Assembly (NCBI RefSeq): GCF_037200945.1
Contig: NZ_JBBCGP010000001.1
Span: 1,114,501 to 1,178,500, forward strand
DNA from: Methylovirgula sp.
GTDB lineage: Bacteria; Pseudomonadota; Alphaproteobacteria; Rhizobiales; Beijerinckiaceae
Direction of reading: 5' to 3'
DNA length: 64,000 nucleotides
Part shown: positions 8,604 through 16,950 of the stretch, one piece after another
Layout: each line of letters begins with the position of its first letter
How positions within the stretch are numbered: the first letter of the stretch is position 1
Made by a program: the position numbers and the translations under genes
The notes under the pieces: generated by a model
What the model saw: only the letters and a program-made list of their open reading frames with translations
Databases searched by the model: none
Told to the model about the DNA's origin: nothing

Positions 8604-9326
8604 TCAATATTTGGGCGTAACCAGCTCCGGCGCGCCGCTCCAATCGAACTTCCAGTTCAAACCAGCCCGCACGGCATGGAAGTCTGCCCGCGTTCGCGCC
8701 GTCCCGCCGCCGCCAAGCGGGGTCGAAACCGACCCGAGGTCGGTGTAGAGATATTCCGCCTTCGCCGTCAGATTGCGGGTGATCGCATATTCGACGCCGG
8801 CGCCCGCCGTCCATCCGGTGCGCACGCCACCACTGGAAAAGCTGGCGCCGCCAAGCCCGATCTGGTCATGCACATCGCCATAGGCGAAACCGCCGGTGAC
8901 GAACGGCAGGATATTGCCGAACGAAAGACCAAGCCGCGCCCGCGCTGATCCCCACCAGTCGAGGCGGCTCGAACCGTTCAGGCCGATTCCGGGGACGCCG
9001 TAATCCGCGTGCAGGGTCGAACCCTGAAAATCGGTCTCGCCGCCGAGGACGAAATTCGAGGTCGGGAACTGGTAGTTGAACCCCGCCTCGCCACCGCCGA
9101 CGAAACCGGCGGGATTGGCGCCCAGGCTGCCGAACGGCCCGACGTTCAGCGTCTGGTGATTGAAGGCACCACCCGCCGTCGCGCCGAGGTAGAACCCGGT
9201 CCAGGAAAAAACCGGCGGCGCAGGTGCGTAAAGTGCCGGTCCCTTGTCGCTCGGCAGATCAGCCGCCCGCACGCCAACAAATGGCGTCAAAATCGCGAGA
9301 AGTGCCAGAAAGCTTGACCGAACCAT
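8604..9326 (-). CDS. Outer-membrane beta-barrel protein, Omp25/31-like (paralogue 1)
   Basis: Exported eight-strand barrel of 240 aa. Residues 1-21 form a signal peptide (MVRSSFLALLAILTPFVGVRA, cleaved before ADLPSDKG). A proline-rich linker (YAPAPPVFSW) leads to TGFYLGATAGG, the start of the barrel, and the chain ends in a C-terminal tyrosine (PKY). These are hallmarks of the rhizobial Omp25/Omp31 group of outer-membrane proteins. It is the last of three tandem paralogues in the same direction; each has its own gap, and terminators follow the other two, so they are probably separate transcripts. Confidence 0.87.
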   Translation of the reverse strand: MVRSSFLALLAILTPFVGVRAADLPSDKGPALYAPAPPVFSWTGFYLGATAGGAFNHQTLNVGPFGSLGANPAGFVGGGEAGFNYQFPTSNFVLGGETDFQGSTLHADYGVPGIGLNGSSRLDWWGSARARLGLSFGNILPFVTGGFAYGDVHDQIGLGGASFSSGGVRTGWTAGAGVEYAITRNLTAKAEYLYTDLGSVSTPLGGGGTARTRADFHAVRAGLNWKFDWSGAPELVTPKY

Positions 9327-9497
9327 GACTTGACTGCCGTTTCGCGGAACCTAACCGAAACCTGTCCGCTCCGCACATTAAATGGCGTTCACACGGTTAA
9401 AGGCCAAGGCTCATAGCGCGAATGTGCGAAAACGCACCTCGTTCCGGCAAAAATGTCCTGTTCGGCGAATGCCCGCAGCACTGTGATATCGGCGCAA

Positions 9498-9528
9498 CAA
9501 AAAACCGGCGGTTATCGGCCGCCGGCTT
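9498..9528 (-). terminator. Rho-independent terminator after barrel paralogue 2
   Basis: On the minus strand a stem CCGGCGG / CCGCCGG (9505-9511 with 9519-9525) is followed by a T-run (the A-run at 9499-9504 on the plus strand), starting about 25 bp past the stop at 9552. Confidence 0.85.
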
Positions 9529-9551
9529 GTATGCGCCTCAGAATTTCGGGC

Positions 9552-10331
9552 TCAGTATTTCGGCACGACCGGCGTCGGCGGGGTCAGCCATTCGAACTTC
9601 CAGTTCACGCCAGCACGCACGACGTTCAGGGTCGGATGCGCCGAATGGTCGTTCATCGGCGCGAAGGCCAGTTCGGCTGGCGTCTGGTAATATTGCCGGC
9701 CGAGATCGACGTGCAGATATTCCGCCTTCACCGACAGATTGTGCGTGACCTGATATTCGATTCCCGCGCCCGCGGTCCAACCCGTCCGCGTCGAACCGAC
9801 GGAGAAATTGCCGAAGGGATTAGCGCCGGGATCGACGCGTAATTGATCGACATGCCCGAAGGCGCCACCGCCCGTCACATAGGGCAGGATGTTGCCGAAA
9901 GCATAGCCGAACCGCGCCCGCGCCGTCGCGAACCAGTCCAGCTTGGTATCATTCGGGATCGAGCCGCCGCCGACACCAAACGGGCTGTCGTCGTTCGCAC
10001 GGACGGTCGAGCCGTCGAAATCACCTTCGACGCCCAGAACATAATTCGTCGATGGGAACTGGTAATTGAAGCCAACCGTCCCGCCGCCCAGAAAGCCACT
10101 GGAAGACAGGCTTCCCGTATTGTCGAGAACACCGGCGCTGTAATGGTTGTAACGGACCTGGTCGCCGCCATAGCCGGCGTTGACGCCAACATAGAGCCCC
10201 GTCCAGGACGGCGGTGGAGGCGGGGGCGGCGCATAAGCCGGCGGCCCCTTATCGCTGGGGAGGTCGGCCGCCAAGGCGCTGCCCGCGCAGAGGACTGCGC
10301 AGACGCTCGACATCAGCAGGGCGCGAATCAT
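9552..10331 (-). CDS. Outer-membrane beta-barrel protein, Omp25/31-like (paralogue 2)
   Basis: Second paralogue, 259 aa from the ATG at 10331, which has GGGA seven bases upstream; an ATG at 10349 would add six residues. A signal peptide ends in GSALA before ADLPSDKG, followed by a run of prolines (PPPPPPP) and then SWTGLYVGVNAGYG, and the chain ends PKY. The linker is longer and more proline-rich than in its neighbours. It shares the ADLPS(D/E)KGP start and the repeated WFATARARFGYAFGNILPYVTGG core with paralogue 1, showing local duplication. Confidence 0.87.
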   Translation of the reverse strand: MIRALLMSSVCAVLCAGSALAADLPSDKGPPAYAPPPPPPPSWTGLYVGVNAGYGGDQVRYNHYSAGVLDNTGSLSSSGFLGGGTVGFNYQFPSTNYVLGVEGDFDGSTVRANDDSPFGVGGGSIPNDTKLDWFATARARFGYAFGNILPYVTGGGAFGHVDQLRVDPGANPFGNFSVGSTRTGWTAGAGIEYQVTHNLSVKAEYLHVDLGRQYYQTPAELAFAPMNDHSAHPTLNVVRAGVNWKFEWLTPPTPVVPKY

Positions 10332-10487
10332 CTGTCCCAAGGGCCTCAAAATTCTAAGATTTCAAAGGCGATCATTAGAGCAAATCCCTGACCACACAAC
10401 GCTCGTAGCGCCACCGGACACGGTTTCTATGACGCTGTGGCCAGCGGGTGACAATCCTGGCCCAGCCTATCCGGCGACCCTCAGGGA

Positions 10488-10517
10488 ATAAAAAAACCGG
10501 CGGGAAACCCGCCGGTT
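10488..10517 (-). terminator. Rho-independent terminator after barrel paralogue 3
   Basis: A perfect 10-bp stem (10495-10504 with 10508-10517) with an AAA loop precedes, on the minus strand, a T-run (A-run at 10488-10496 on the plus strand). It lies about 25 bp past the stop at 10541. Confidence 0.92.
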
Positions 10518-10540
10518 GATCAAGACGAAATTGCGATATC

Positions 10541-11326
10541 TCAGTATTTTGCCACGACGGGCGGAGCCGGCGGCGGCGCTTCGTCGAATTTATAGCTGAA
10601 GCCGGCCTGCACACGATTGTCCGTATCGTGATAACGCAGCGAGAACGGCCCGACCACCGGGAAGGACGTATAGGTCGTGTCGTAGTGCCCATAATCCGTG
10701 TAGCGGTATTCAGCGCGTATCGACCAATTGTTGTCGATCGCATATTCGATGCCGCCACCAGCGGTCCAGCCGACACGGCCGGTCTCGTGCGCTTCGCCAA
10801 TCAATCCGGGAGCATCGAGGCTATTACGGATCGAGCCGAAGGCCGCGCCGCCAGTGCCATAGATGAGCACGCGATCGAAGGCGACGCCCACCCGGCCGCG
10901 GATCGACGCATCGACTTCCGTGCGATCCCGCAAAAGGATAGTCCCAGCTAAAGCGGGGTCACTGCCCGTGTAGCTCGCGCCGTTCACGTCGCCTTCGATA
11001 CCGACGACGATTCCGCCACCAGTACCGCCAAGACCAGGAAGGAAGCCGCCAAGGCTCCCAATTTCATAATTATAGCCGACATGGCCGCCACCGACGACAC
11101 CTTGGTCGTGGAACCCAGTGGCAGGACCACCCGGCACGTCAAGCGCTACCGACGTATGGCCCCACTCATAGCCAACTTGGCCACCGATATAGACGCCCGT
11201 CCAAGAGAAAACCGGCGGCGGGGGCGCATAGACAGGTGGCCCCTTTTCACTGGGAAGATCAGCCGCCATAGCGACAGACCCAAGAATTGCGGACGAGATA
11301 GCCGCCAATGCAAACGAACGAATCAT
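10541..11326 (-). CDS. Outer-membrane beta-barrel protein, Omp25/31-like (paralogue 3)
   Basis: First and most upstream of the three barrels, 261 aa. The ATG at 11326 is preceded by GGGG at ideal spacing, which favours it over an ATG at 11342-11344. The signal peptide (MIRSFALAAISSAILGSVAMA) is followed by ADLPSEKGPPVYAPPPPVFSW and then TGVYIGGQVGYEWGH; the C-terminus is AKY. Middle strands diverge from the two downstream copies (for example a GlyGly-rich loop at LGGTGGGIVVG), so surface loops seem to differ while the barrel frame is kept. Confidence 0.87.
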   Translation of the reverse strand: MIRSFALAAISSAILGSVAMAADLPSEKGPPVYAPPPPVFSWTGVYIGGQVGYEWGHTSVALDVPGGPATGFHDQGVVGGGHVGYNYEIGSLGGFLPGLGGTGGGIVVGIEGDVNGASYTGSDPALAGTILLRDRTEVDASIRGRVGVAFDRVLIYGTGGAAFGSIRNSLDAPGLIGEAHETGRVGWTAGGGIEYAIDNNWSIRAEYRYTDYGHYDTTYTSFPVVGPFSLRYHDTDNRVQAGFSYKFDEAPPPAPPVVAKY

Positions 11327-11478
11327 TTCAGCCCCCTGAAACATTCAAAAAGAACGTCTTCAGACGATAACGTTAGGCCGGAGCTTCATGAAAGCGCGGT
11401 TTGACTAAGCCGGCGCTTTTTCTTACACGCGTGACATGCCGGCTACACAAATCCGGACAGGTCAAAGAGCCATCGTTT

Positions 11479-11910
11479 CTAGTTTGGCTTCACGACGACC
11501 AGAATGACAATTCCGATAAGCAGCAACGTCGGAAGCTCATTTAAAACCCGATAGAATTTTGGCGAATGAACATTGCGATCCGCGGCGAAATGAAACCGAA
11601 GCGAGATGAGGTAAAAATAAATTCCCGTCATGAGAAATACGAGAAAGAATTTCCAATTCATCCATGCCGCACGAAAAAAATCCCCTTTTACCGCCAGCGT
11701 GAGGCCTGTCGCATAAACAAGAACAATCGCCGGACGCATGATCGCGACTTCGAGCCGCCGCTCCATCACCTTGAAGGTTTCCGACTGCTGCGAACCCTTC
11801 TCAGTCCCCGCGTGATAGACGAAGAGCCGCGGCAGATAGAGCATGCCCGCCATGAAGGCGATAATCGCGATGATGTGCAGGGCTTTGATCCAAAGATAGA
11901 TTTGATCCAC
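11479..11910 (-). CDS. hemJ: HemJ-type protoporphyrinogen IX oxidase
   Basis: Inner-membrane protein of 143 aa with four hydrophobic segments (about residues 5-25, 55-75, 84-103, 124-141). The first helix carries the conserved histidine in IKALHIIAIIAFMAGML, and YLPRLFVYHA follows, both signatures of the HemJ family (formerly UPF0093), which oxidises protoporphyrinogen IX to protoporphyrin IX. It begins with GTG immediately after the hemE TGA, with GGAGG at the end of hemE as ribosome-binding site, so it is translationally linked to hemE and belongs to the same haem pathway. In many relatives this position holds hemH or hemJ. Confidence 0.9.
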   Translation of the reverse strand: MDQIYLWIKALHIIAIIAFMAGMLYLPRLFVYHAGTEKGSQQSETFKVMERRLEVAIMRPAIVLVYATGLTLAVKGDFFRAAWMNWKFFLVFLMTGIYFYLISLRFHFAADRNVHSPKFYRVLNELPTLLLIGIVILVVVKPN

Positions 11911-12960
11911 TCACGCCTCCGGCCGCAACAGCGCCAATAGAGCCTCAACGTTGTCCAGCGGCGTTTCCGGTAGGATGCCGTGACCCAGATTGAAAATATG
12001 CGGCCGGCCACGAAAACCCGCTTGGATTTTAGCCACAGCCTCACCGAGCGGCTCGCCACCGGCGATCAACGCAAGCGGATCGAGATTGCCTTGCAGCACG
12101 ACGTTTGACGGAATGACCGCTGCTGCCGAAGCTGGATCGACCGACGTATCGAGACCCAAAGCGTCTGTCCCGGTCTGCGCCGCGTAGCCCGCCAGTGCGA
12201 GACCCGCGCCGCGCGGAAAAGCGATGATCTTCGTCCGCGGATGACGGATGCGCAGCGCCGCGATGATCCGTCTGACGGGGTCCAACGCCCAACGCTCGAA
12301 TTCCGCCGGGGCAAGAGCCCCCGCCCAACTATCAAAAATCTGGATGCAATCGGCGCCCGCCTCGATCTGGCGCGACAAATAGACAACCGAGCCCTCGATA
12401 AGCCGCTCGATCAACGCCGCGAAAATGTCCGGGTTGCGATAGGCGAAGAGCCGCGCCGGGGCTTGGTCGGGCGTCCCACGCCCGGCAATCATATAGCTCG
12501 CGACCGTCCACGGCGCGCCGCAAAAGCCGATGAGCGCCGTCTTTGCCGGCAAAGCCTGCTTGACCAACTGAATGGCCTCGAAAACCGGCGACAAATGATC
12601 GAGATCGATCGTCTCCCGTAGAGCCTTCAGATCGTCGGCACCTATGATCGGCTGAAGCCGCGGTCCTTCGCCGGATTCGAAATCGACCTTCTGACCGAAG
12701 GCGTCAGGAACGACGAGGATGTCACTGAAGATAATCGCGGCATCGAAGTGAAATCGACGGATCGGCTGCAGAGTCACTTCGGCCGCCAATTTTGGATTGT
12801 AGCAGAGATCGAGAAACGATCGCGCCTTGAGCCGCGTCTGTTTGTACTCCGTCAAATAGCGGCCTGCCTGCCGCATCAGCCAGACGGGAGTCGTCGACAA
12901 AGCCTCGCCGTTGAGCACGCGCAGCAAGGGCTTGTTAGCCGCCAGGGTTGAAGCCGCCAA
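11911..12960 (-). CDS. hemE: Uroporphyrinogen decarboxylase
   Basis: Converts uroporphyrinogen III to coproporphyrinogen III in the cytoplasm. The signature PVWLMRQAGRYL lies at about residues 25-36 and GFCGAPWT in the middle of the chain; length (349 aa) is standard. The start is a TTG at 12960 with AAGGA eleven bases upstream; no ATG lies near it. hemJ follows without a gap. Upstream of the gene is the predicted replication origin, the classic hemE-oriC arrangement of Alphaproteobacteria. Confidence 0.96.
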   Translation of the reverse strand: MAASTLAANKPLLRVLNGEALSTTPVWLMRQAGRYLTEYKQTRLKARSFLDLCYNPKLAAEVTLQPIRRFHFDAAIIFSDILVVPDAFGQKVDFESGEGPRLQPIIGADDLKALRETIDLDHLSPVFEAIQLVKQALPAKTALIGFCGAPWTVASYMIAGRGTPDQAPARLFAYRNPDIFAALIERLIEGSVVYLSRQIEAGADCIQIFDSWAGALAPAEFERWALDPVRRIIAALRIRHPRTKIIAFPRGAGLALAGYAAQTGTDALGLDTSVDPASAAAVIPSNVVLQGNLDPLALIAGGEPLGEAVAKIQAGFRGRPHIFNLGHGILPETPLDNVEALLALLRPEA

Positions 12961-13031
12961 TATAAAAATCCTTATCTAAAGACTCTTCTATTCTCTCTCT
13001 TATTAGGGGGTCGGATTAGGCTCGTTTCGGG

Positions 13032-13040
13032 TTTTTCACA
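13032..13040 (+). promoter_or_regulatory. DnaA-box-like 9-mer in the origin
   Basis: TTTTTCACA fits the relaxed DnaA consensus TTWTNCACA. Two weaker relatives are TTATCGACA at 13170-13178 and TTATCCCCA at 13281-13289, each one mismatch from TTATNCACA. Confidence 0.5.
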
Positions 13041-13101
13041 ATCGAACCGGAGCAATTTGTTTTATGCTCGATTCCCACAGGCGGCGGCCGCCAATGAAAG
13101 G

Positions 13102-13116
13102 TTAACGATTTATTAA
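13102..13116. promoter_or_regulatory. CtrA-binding box in the origin
   Basis: TTAA (13102-13105), seven spacer bases, TTAA (13113-13116): an exact match to the CtrA consensus TTAA-N7-TTAA. In Caulobacter CtrA silences the origin by binding such sites. Confidence 0.7.
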
Positions 13117-13313
13117 TCCCCCCAATGGCTTCGCTGTCTCTATTCGGTAATCTTTCAAGTCTTATTAAATTATCGACAGAACCAGCGGGAGCCCGACGAT
13201 TCTCTGCGCAGTGCCAGCGCTGTTGACAAAGAAGCCGGTGCTGCGGGACATGTCCCCAAGAGGGCGGCGGCGGCGGTGACTTATCCCCATCGGTCCACAG
13301 GGCCTCGCGACGG

Positions 13314-14165
13314 ATGCGGCTTGTGGCGCGTAACTATTTCCATTTGCATCTGATTTCCGACGCGACCGGCGAAACCTTGATCGCCGTGAGCCGGGCGGTG
13401 ATCGCGCAATACGATGCCGTGGAATCGATAGAACACCTCTATCCGTTCGTGCGATCACCGATGCAGCTTGAAAAGGCAATCGACGAGATCGACGAGGCGC
13501 CGGGCGTCGTTCTTTTCACACTGATCGACAAGGATCTGACCCGGCGGCTCGTCGCGGCCTGCCATGAGCTGAATGTGCCCTGCCATTCCGTGTTGCAGCC
13601 GATCGCCGATCTTTTTCGGGCCTATCTCGGCTCGCCGGGTGCCGCACGGCCGGGCGCCCAACACACGCTCAATGCCTATTATTTCAACCGCGTCGAAGCG
13701 TTGAATTATACGATGCTGCACGACGACGGCCAGATGACTGACGATTATGACGCTGCCGACGTCCTGTTGCTCGGCGTCAGCCGAACATCGAAGACGCCGA
13801 CGAGCATCTATCTCGCCAATCGCGGCATCAAGACCGCTAATATCCCGATCGTACCCAACGTCCCATTGCCGAAAACGATCTTTAGCCTGCAAAAGCCGTT
13901 GATCGTCGGCCTGATCACTTCGGCCGACCGGCTTGTGGCCGTTCGTCAGCAGCGTCTCGATGCGTCACAGACGCGGTTTGATTCCACTTATGTGGACCCT
14001 GTTGCGGTGAGCGAGGAAGTTGTCCAGTCGCGGCGTCTGTTTTCTCATTATGGCTGGCCGGTCATCGACGTGACGCGCCGCTCGATCGAGGAGACGGCCG
14101 CGGCCATCATCTCGCTTTATAAGACGCACCGCGCCAAACTCGGGCTTGCGGAGCAGCCGCGATGA
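13314..14165 (+). CDS. ppsR: PEP synthase / pyruvate phosphate dikinase regulatory kinase-pyrophosphorylase
   Basis: Bifunctional ADP-dependent kinase and phosphate-dependent pyrophosphorylase (DUF299 family) that inactivates and reactivates PpdK or PpsA. The N-terminal FHLHLISDATGET and the P-loop-like GVSRTSKTPTSIYLA are the two family signatures; 283 aa is normal length. This is the gene known as RP001 beside the Rickettsia and Caulobacter origins. Its ATG at 13314 has only a weak ribosome-binding site. It overlaps maf by four bases (ATGA). Confidence 0.92.
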   Translation: MRLVARNYFHLHLISDATGETLIAVSRAVIAQYDAVESIEHLYPFVRSPMQLEKAIDEIDEAPGVVLFTLIDKDLTRRLVAACHELNVPCHSVLQPIADLFRAYLGSPGAARPGAQHTLNAYYFNRVEALNYTMLHDDGQMTDDYDAADVLLLGVSRTSKTPTSIYLANRGIKTANIPIVPNVPLPKTIFSLQKPLIVGLITSADRLVAVRQQRLDASQTRFDSTYVDPVAVSEEVVQSRRLFSHYGWPVIDVTRRSIEETAAAIISLYKTHRAKLGLAEQPR

Positions 14166-14779
14166 GCGGGCTTTGGCTGGCAAAAGCGCCCTTGGTGCTC
14201 GCCTCGAAGAGCACGGCCCGGCAGGGGTTATTAAAGGCCGCGGGGATTCCTTTCGACATCATCGCTGCCGAGATCGACGAACGCAGCGTCGAGGCGCCGT
14301 TGCGCGCCGAAGGTGCGCCTGCGACGGCAATCGCGGCACATCTGGCCCGTGCCAAGGCGCTCGCCATCTCCACTTATGCGCCCTCGCGGCTTGTCATCGG
14401 CGCCGATCAGGTGCTCGCCTTAGGCAGCGAGATTTTCACCAAGCCAGAATCCAGGGCAGCGGCCAGAGAGCAACTCGCAAGGCTCTCTGGCCAGACGCAC
14501 GCGCTGCAATCGGCGGTCTGCGTGGCGCGCGATGGAACCGTGCTTTTCGAGGCAATCTCGACCGCGAACATGACCTGCCGCGTGCTCAGCCCGGACTTCA
14601 TCGACCGTTACATTGCCGTAGCCGGGGATGCGGTGCTGACGAGCGTCGGCGCCTATCAGGTCGAAGGACTTGGTGTGCATCTCTTCGACAAGATCGATGG
14701 CGATCAGGCGACGATCCTCGGCCTGCCGCTGCTGCCGCTGCTTGCATTTTTACGCGAAGAGGGCAGTCTCGCGGCATGA
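14162..14779 (+). CDS. maf: Maf-family nucleoside triphosphate pyrophosphatase
   Basis: House-cleaning nucleotide pyrophosphatase of 205 aa that hydrolyses modified or non-canonical NTPs. The N-terminal LVLASKSTARQGLLKAAG (family S.S..R...L motif), VIGADQVL and the conserved VGAYQVEGLG segment are visible. The start overlaps the ppsR stop and the stop overlaps the aroE start, each by four bases, so ppsR-maf-aroE form a tightly coupled operon. Confidence 0.92.
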   Translation: MSGLWLAKAPLVLASKSTARQGLLKAAGIPFDIIAAEIDERSVEAPLRAEGAPATAIAAHLARAKALAISTYAPSRLVIGADQVLALGSEIFTKPESRAAAREQLARLSGQTHALQSAVCVARDGTVLFEAISTANMTCRVLSPDFIDRYIAVAGDAVLTSVGAYQVEGLGVHLFDKIDGDQATILGLPLLPLLAFLREEGSLAA

Positions 14780-15615
14780 CTTTGCAGGCTTTCGTCATCG
14801 GCTGGCCGATCTCGCATTCGCGTTCGCCGCTGATCCACAATTACTGGCTGGAAAAACTGCAAGTGCCGGGTCGCTATGAGCGGTTTGCTGTGGCCCCGCC
14901 CGATCTTTTGACCTTTCTGGCAAATCTTGCGGATCTCGGATTCGTCGGCGGCAATGTCACGCTGCCGCATAAAGAAAAAGCCTTCGCAGCCTGCGCCGTG
15001 ACGACGCCGGTCGCGCGCCAGCTCCAGGCTGTGAATACCCTGTGGATCGAGGATGAAAAACTTTTCGGCGACAACACCGATGTCGCGGGCTTTCTTGCCT
15101 CGCTCGACGCTGATGTTCCGGATTGGGATAAGAGCGTGGATAAAGCCGTTGTCCTGGGCGCCGGCGGCGCGGCGCGCGGGATCGTCTTTGCGCTGAACGC
15201 GCGCGGCATCCGTAACATCGTTATCGTTAACCGCACGCGCAGCCGGGGCGAACAATTGCAAAGGCAATTTCCTGATGCGCGGATCGACCTTGCTGATTTC
15301 GCCGTGCTGCCTGGCCTTCTGCGCGACGCCGATTTGCTGGTGAATACGACATCGCTCGGCATGATCGGCCAGCCGCCGCTCGAGATCGATCTTGCACCGC
15401 TGCCGGCACGCGCCGTCGTCGCCGATATCGTTTATGCGCCGCTTGAAACCGCACTTCTGCGCCAGGCGTCAGCGCGCGGGCTGCGCACGTCGGGCGGCCT
15501 CGGCATGTTGCTGCATCAGGCGGTGCCGGGGTTTGCGCGCTGGTTCGGGCAGACTCCGCAAGTGACGCCGGATTTGCGCGCGCGCGTTGCCGCCGACATC
15601 GCAGATAAAAGCTGA
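14776..15615 (+). CDS. aroE: Shikimate dehydrogenase
   Basis: NADPH-dependent reduction of 3-dehydroshikimate to shikimate in aromatic amino-acid synthesis. The substrate-binding GWPISHSRSPLIHN (residues 8-21), the catalytic lysine in NVTLPHKEKA, DNTDVAGF and the nucleotide loop GAGGAAR are all intact; 279 aa is typical. The ATG at 14776 overlaps the maf stop as ATGA; a longer open frame from 14146 is the out-of-frame shadow of maf. The stop shares one base with the coaE start. Confidence 0.95.
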   Translation: MTLQAFVIGWPISHSRSPLIHNYWLEKLQVPGRYERFAVAPPDLLTFLANLADLGFVGGNVTLPHKEKAFAACAVTTPVARQLQAVNTLWIEDEKLFGDNTDVAGFLASLDADVPDWDKSVDKAVVLGAGGAARGIVFALNARGIRNIVIVNRTRSRGEQLQRQFPDARIDLADFAVLPGLLRDADLLVNTTSLGMIGQPPLEIDLAPLPARAVVADIVYAPLETALLRQASARGLRTSGGLGMLLHQAVPGFARWFGQTPQVTPDLRARVAADIADKS

Positions 15616-16220
15616 TGTTCGTTCTCGGCCTCACCGGCTCGATCGGCATGGGCAAATCGGTGACCGCCGCGATTTTTCGCGAAGCTGGAATCCCCGTGCA
15701 CGATTCGGATGCCGCCGTACATGCGCTCTATCGCGCCGCCGCCGTACCGCTCGTCGTGGCCGCTTTTCCGGGCACGCTGCGCGACGGCGAGATCGACCGG
15801 ACGCGCCTCTCGGCCTATGTGGTCAATGACCCGGCGGCGCTGGCGCGGCTTGAAGCGATCGTCCACCCGCTCGTGCGCGCCGAGCGCGCTGAATTCGCCG
15901 CCGAGGCGCGCGCCTCGGGCGCCGATCTCATCGTCCTCGACATTCCGCTTCTGTTTGAAACTGGCTGCGAGGGTGAAGTCGATGCGGTGCTGCTCGTCAC
16001 CGCGCCGGAAGACGTGCAAAAGGCGCGCGTTGCCGGAAGACCGGGCATGACAGAAGCGAAACTCGCCGCCATAATCGCCAAACAAATGCCCGACATCGAC
16101 AAACGCCGCCGCGCTGACATGATCCTCGACACGAGTCTTGGTCACGAGGAGGCTGCGCGGCAGGTGCGCAAGCTCATCGACGATATTCGTGCGGGGCGCG
16201 TGGCAAGACATCATGCGTGA
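15615..16220 (+). CDS. coaE: Dephospho-CoA kinase
   Basis: Last enzyme of coenzyme A synthesis. It has the P-loop GLTGSIGMGKS at residues 5-15, the DSDAAVHALY motif and the lid region; length 201 aa is normal. The ATG overlaps the aroE stop by one base, and the end of the gene overlaps dnaQ by eight bases, so it is a middle member of the ppsR-dnaQ run. Confidence 0.95.
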   Translation: MFVLGLTGSIGMGKSVTAAIFREAGIPVHDSDAAVHALYRAAAVPLVVAAFPGTLRDGEIDRTRLSAYVVNDPAALARLEAIVHPLVRAERAEFAAEARASGADLIVLDIPLLFETGCEGEVDAVLLVTAPEDVQKARVAGRPGMTEAKLAAIIAKQMPDIDKRRRADMILDTSLGHEEAARQVRKLIDDIRAGRVARHHA

Positions 16221-16911
16221 GATCGTCTTCGATACGGAAACGACCGGCCTCGATCCGGCCTCAGGGCATCGCATCGTCGAGATCGGCTGTATCGAAATTC
16301 TGAATTCGATTCCGACGGGGCAGACCTTTCACTTCTATCTCGATCCCGAGCGCGACATGCCGGAGGAGGCGTTCCGCGTACATGGAATTTCGGCGGAGTC
16401 GCTGATCGGAAAGCCGAAGTTCGCCGAGATCGCCGAGAAATTTCTCGTATTCGTCGGCGACGCCATGCTCGTCGCGCATAATGCCGAGTTCGATCTGCGC
16501 TTCGTCAACGCTGAGCTCGCCATGCTTGGCCGTCCGCCGCTCGGGCTGGAACGGATCGTCGATACTCTGGCGCTGGCGCGCCGCCGTCATCCCGGTTCGC
16601 CGGCGAGCCTGGACGCGCTCTGCCAGCGCTACGGCATCGATGCAAGCCGGCGGACCAAGCACGGCGCTCTGCTTGATGCGGAACTTCTCGCCGAGATCTA
16701 TGCAGAATTGACGGGTGGCCGTCAGACGAGCCTGCTGCTCCAGACCGCCGCCGTCAGTGCGCAACGTGCGGCGGCAGTGCGACCGGTTCGCCCGTCGCCG
16801 CTTGCGCCGCTCATCGCTGCGACGGAATGGGCCGCGCACGCCACCTTTGTCGCGACGCTCGGCGACAAGGCGATCTGGCGGCGTTATTTACCAAAATCAG
16901 GAGAAGCCTAG
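16213..16911 (+). CDS. dnaQ: DNA polymerase III epsilon subunit (3'-5' proofreading exonuclease)
   Basis: Proofreading exonuclease of the replicative polymerase. Exo I is VFDTETTGLD (residues 5-14), Exo II the HNAEFDLRF segment and Exo III KHGALLDAELLAEIY, giving a DEDDh-type active site. The C-terminal tail after about residue 170 is the alpha-binding region. The ATG at 16213 lies within the last codons of coaE. At 232 aa it has the typical length for Alphaproteobacteria. Confidence 0.95.
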   Translation: MREIVFDTETTGLDPASGHRIVEIGCIEILNSIPTGQTFHFYLDPERDMPEEAFRVHGISAESLIGKPKFAEIAEKFLVFVGDAMLVAHNAEFDLRFVNAELAMLGRPPLGLERIVDTLALARRRHPGSPASLDALCQRYGIDASRRTKHGALLDAELLAEIYAELTGGRQTSLLLQTAAVSAQRAAAVRPVRPSPLAPLIAATEWAAHATFVATLGDKAIWRRYLPKSGEA

Positions 16912-16935
16912 AGCGCGATCCGAGAAGATCGCGCT
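16912..16935. terminator. Hairpin between convergent dnaQ and secB
   Basis: Perfect 9-bp stem AGCGCGATC (16912-16920) / GATCGCGCT (16927-16935) with a six-base loop, starting right after the dnaQ stop. The following bases (AAATTTCTT) are only mildly T-rich, so strength is uncertain; it could serve both directions or be a dispersed palindrome. Confidence 0.6.
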
Positions 16936-16950
16936 AAATTTCTTGTTGCC

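Larger units (their letters stand above)
12961..13313. other. Predicted chromosomal replication origin (oriC), hemE-ppsR gap
   Basis: A 353-bp gene-free interval between divergent hemE and ppsR. In Caulobacter and many other Alphaproteobacteria the origin lies exactly between hemE and this conserved neighbour. The interval contains AT-rich patches (12961-13015, 13100-13175), a perfect CtrA box, three DnaA-box-like 9-mers and three GANTC methylation sites (12981, 13070, 13198). Most genes on each side point away from it. No coding frame is convincing. DnaA boxes are degenerate and their function is inferred. Confidence 0.85.
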
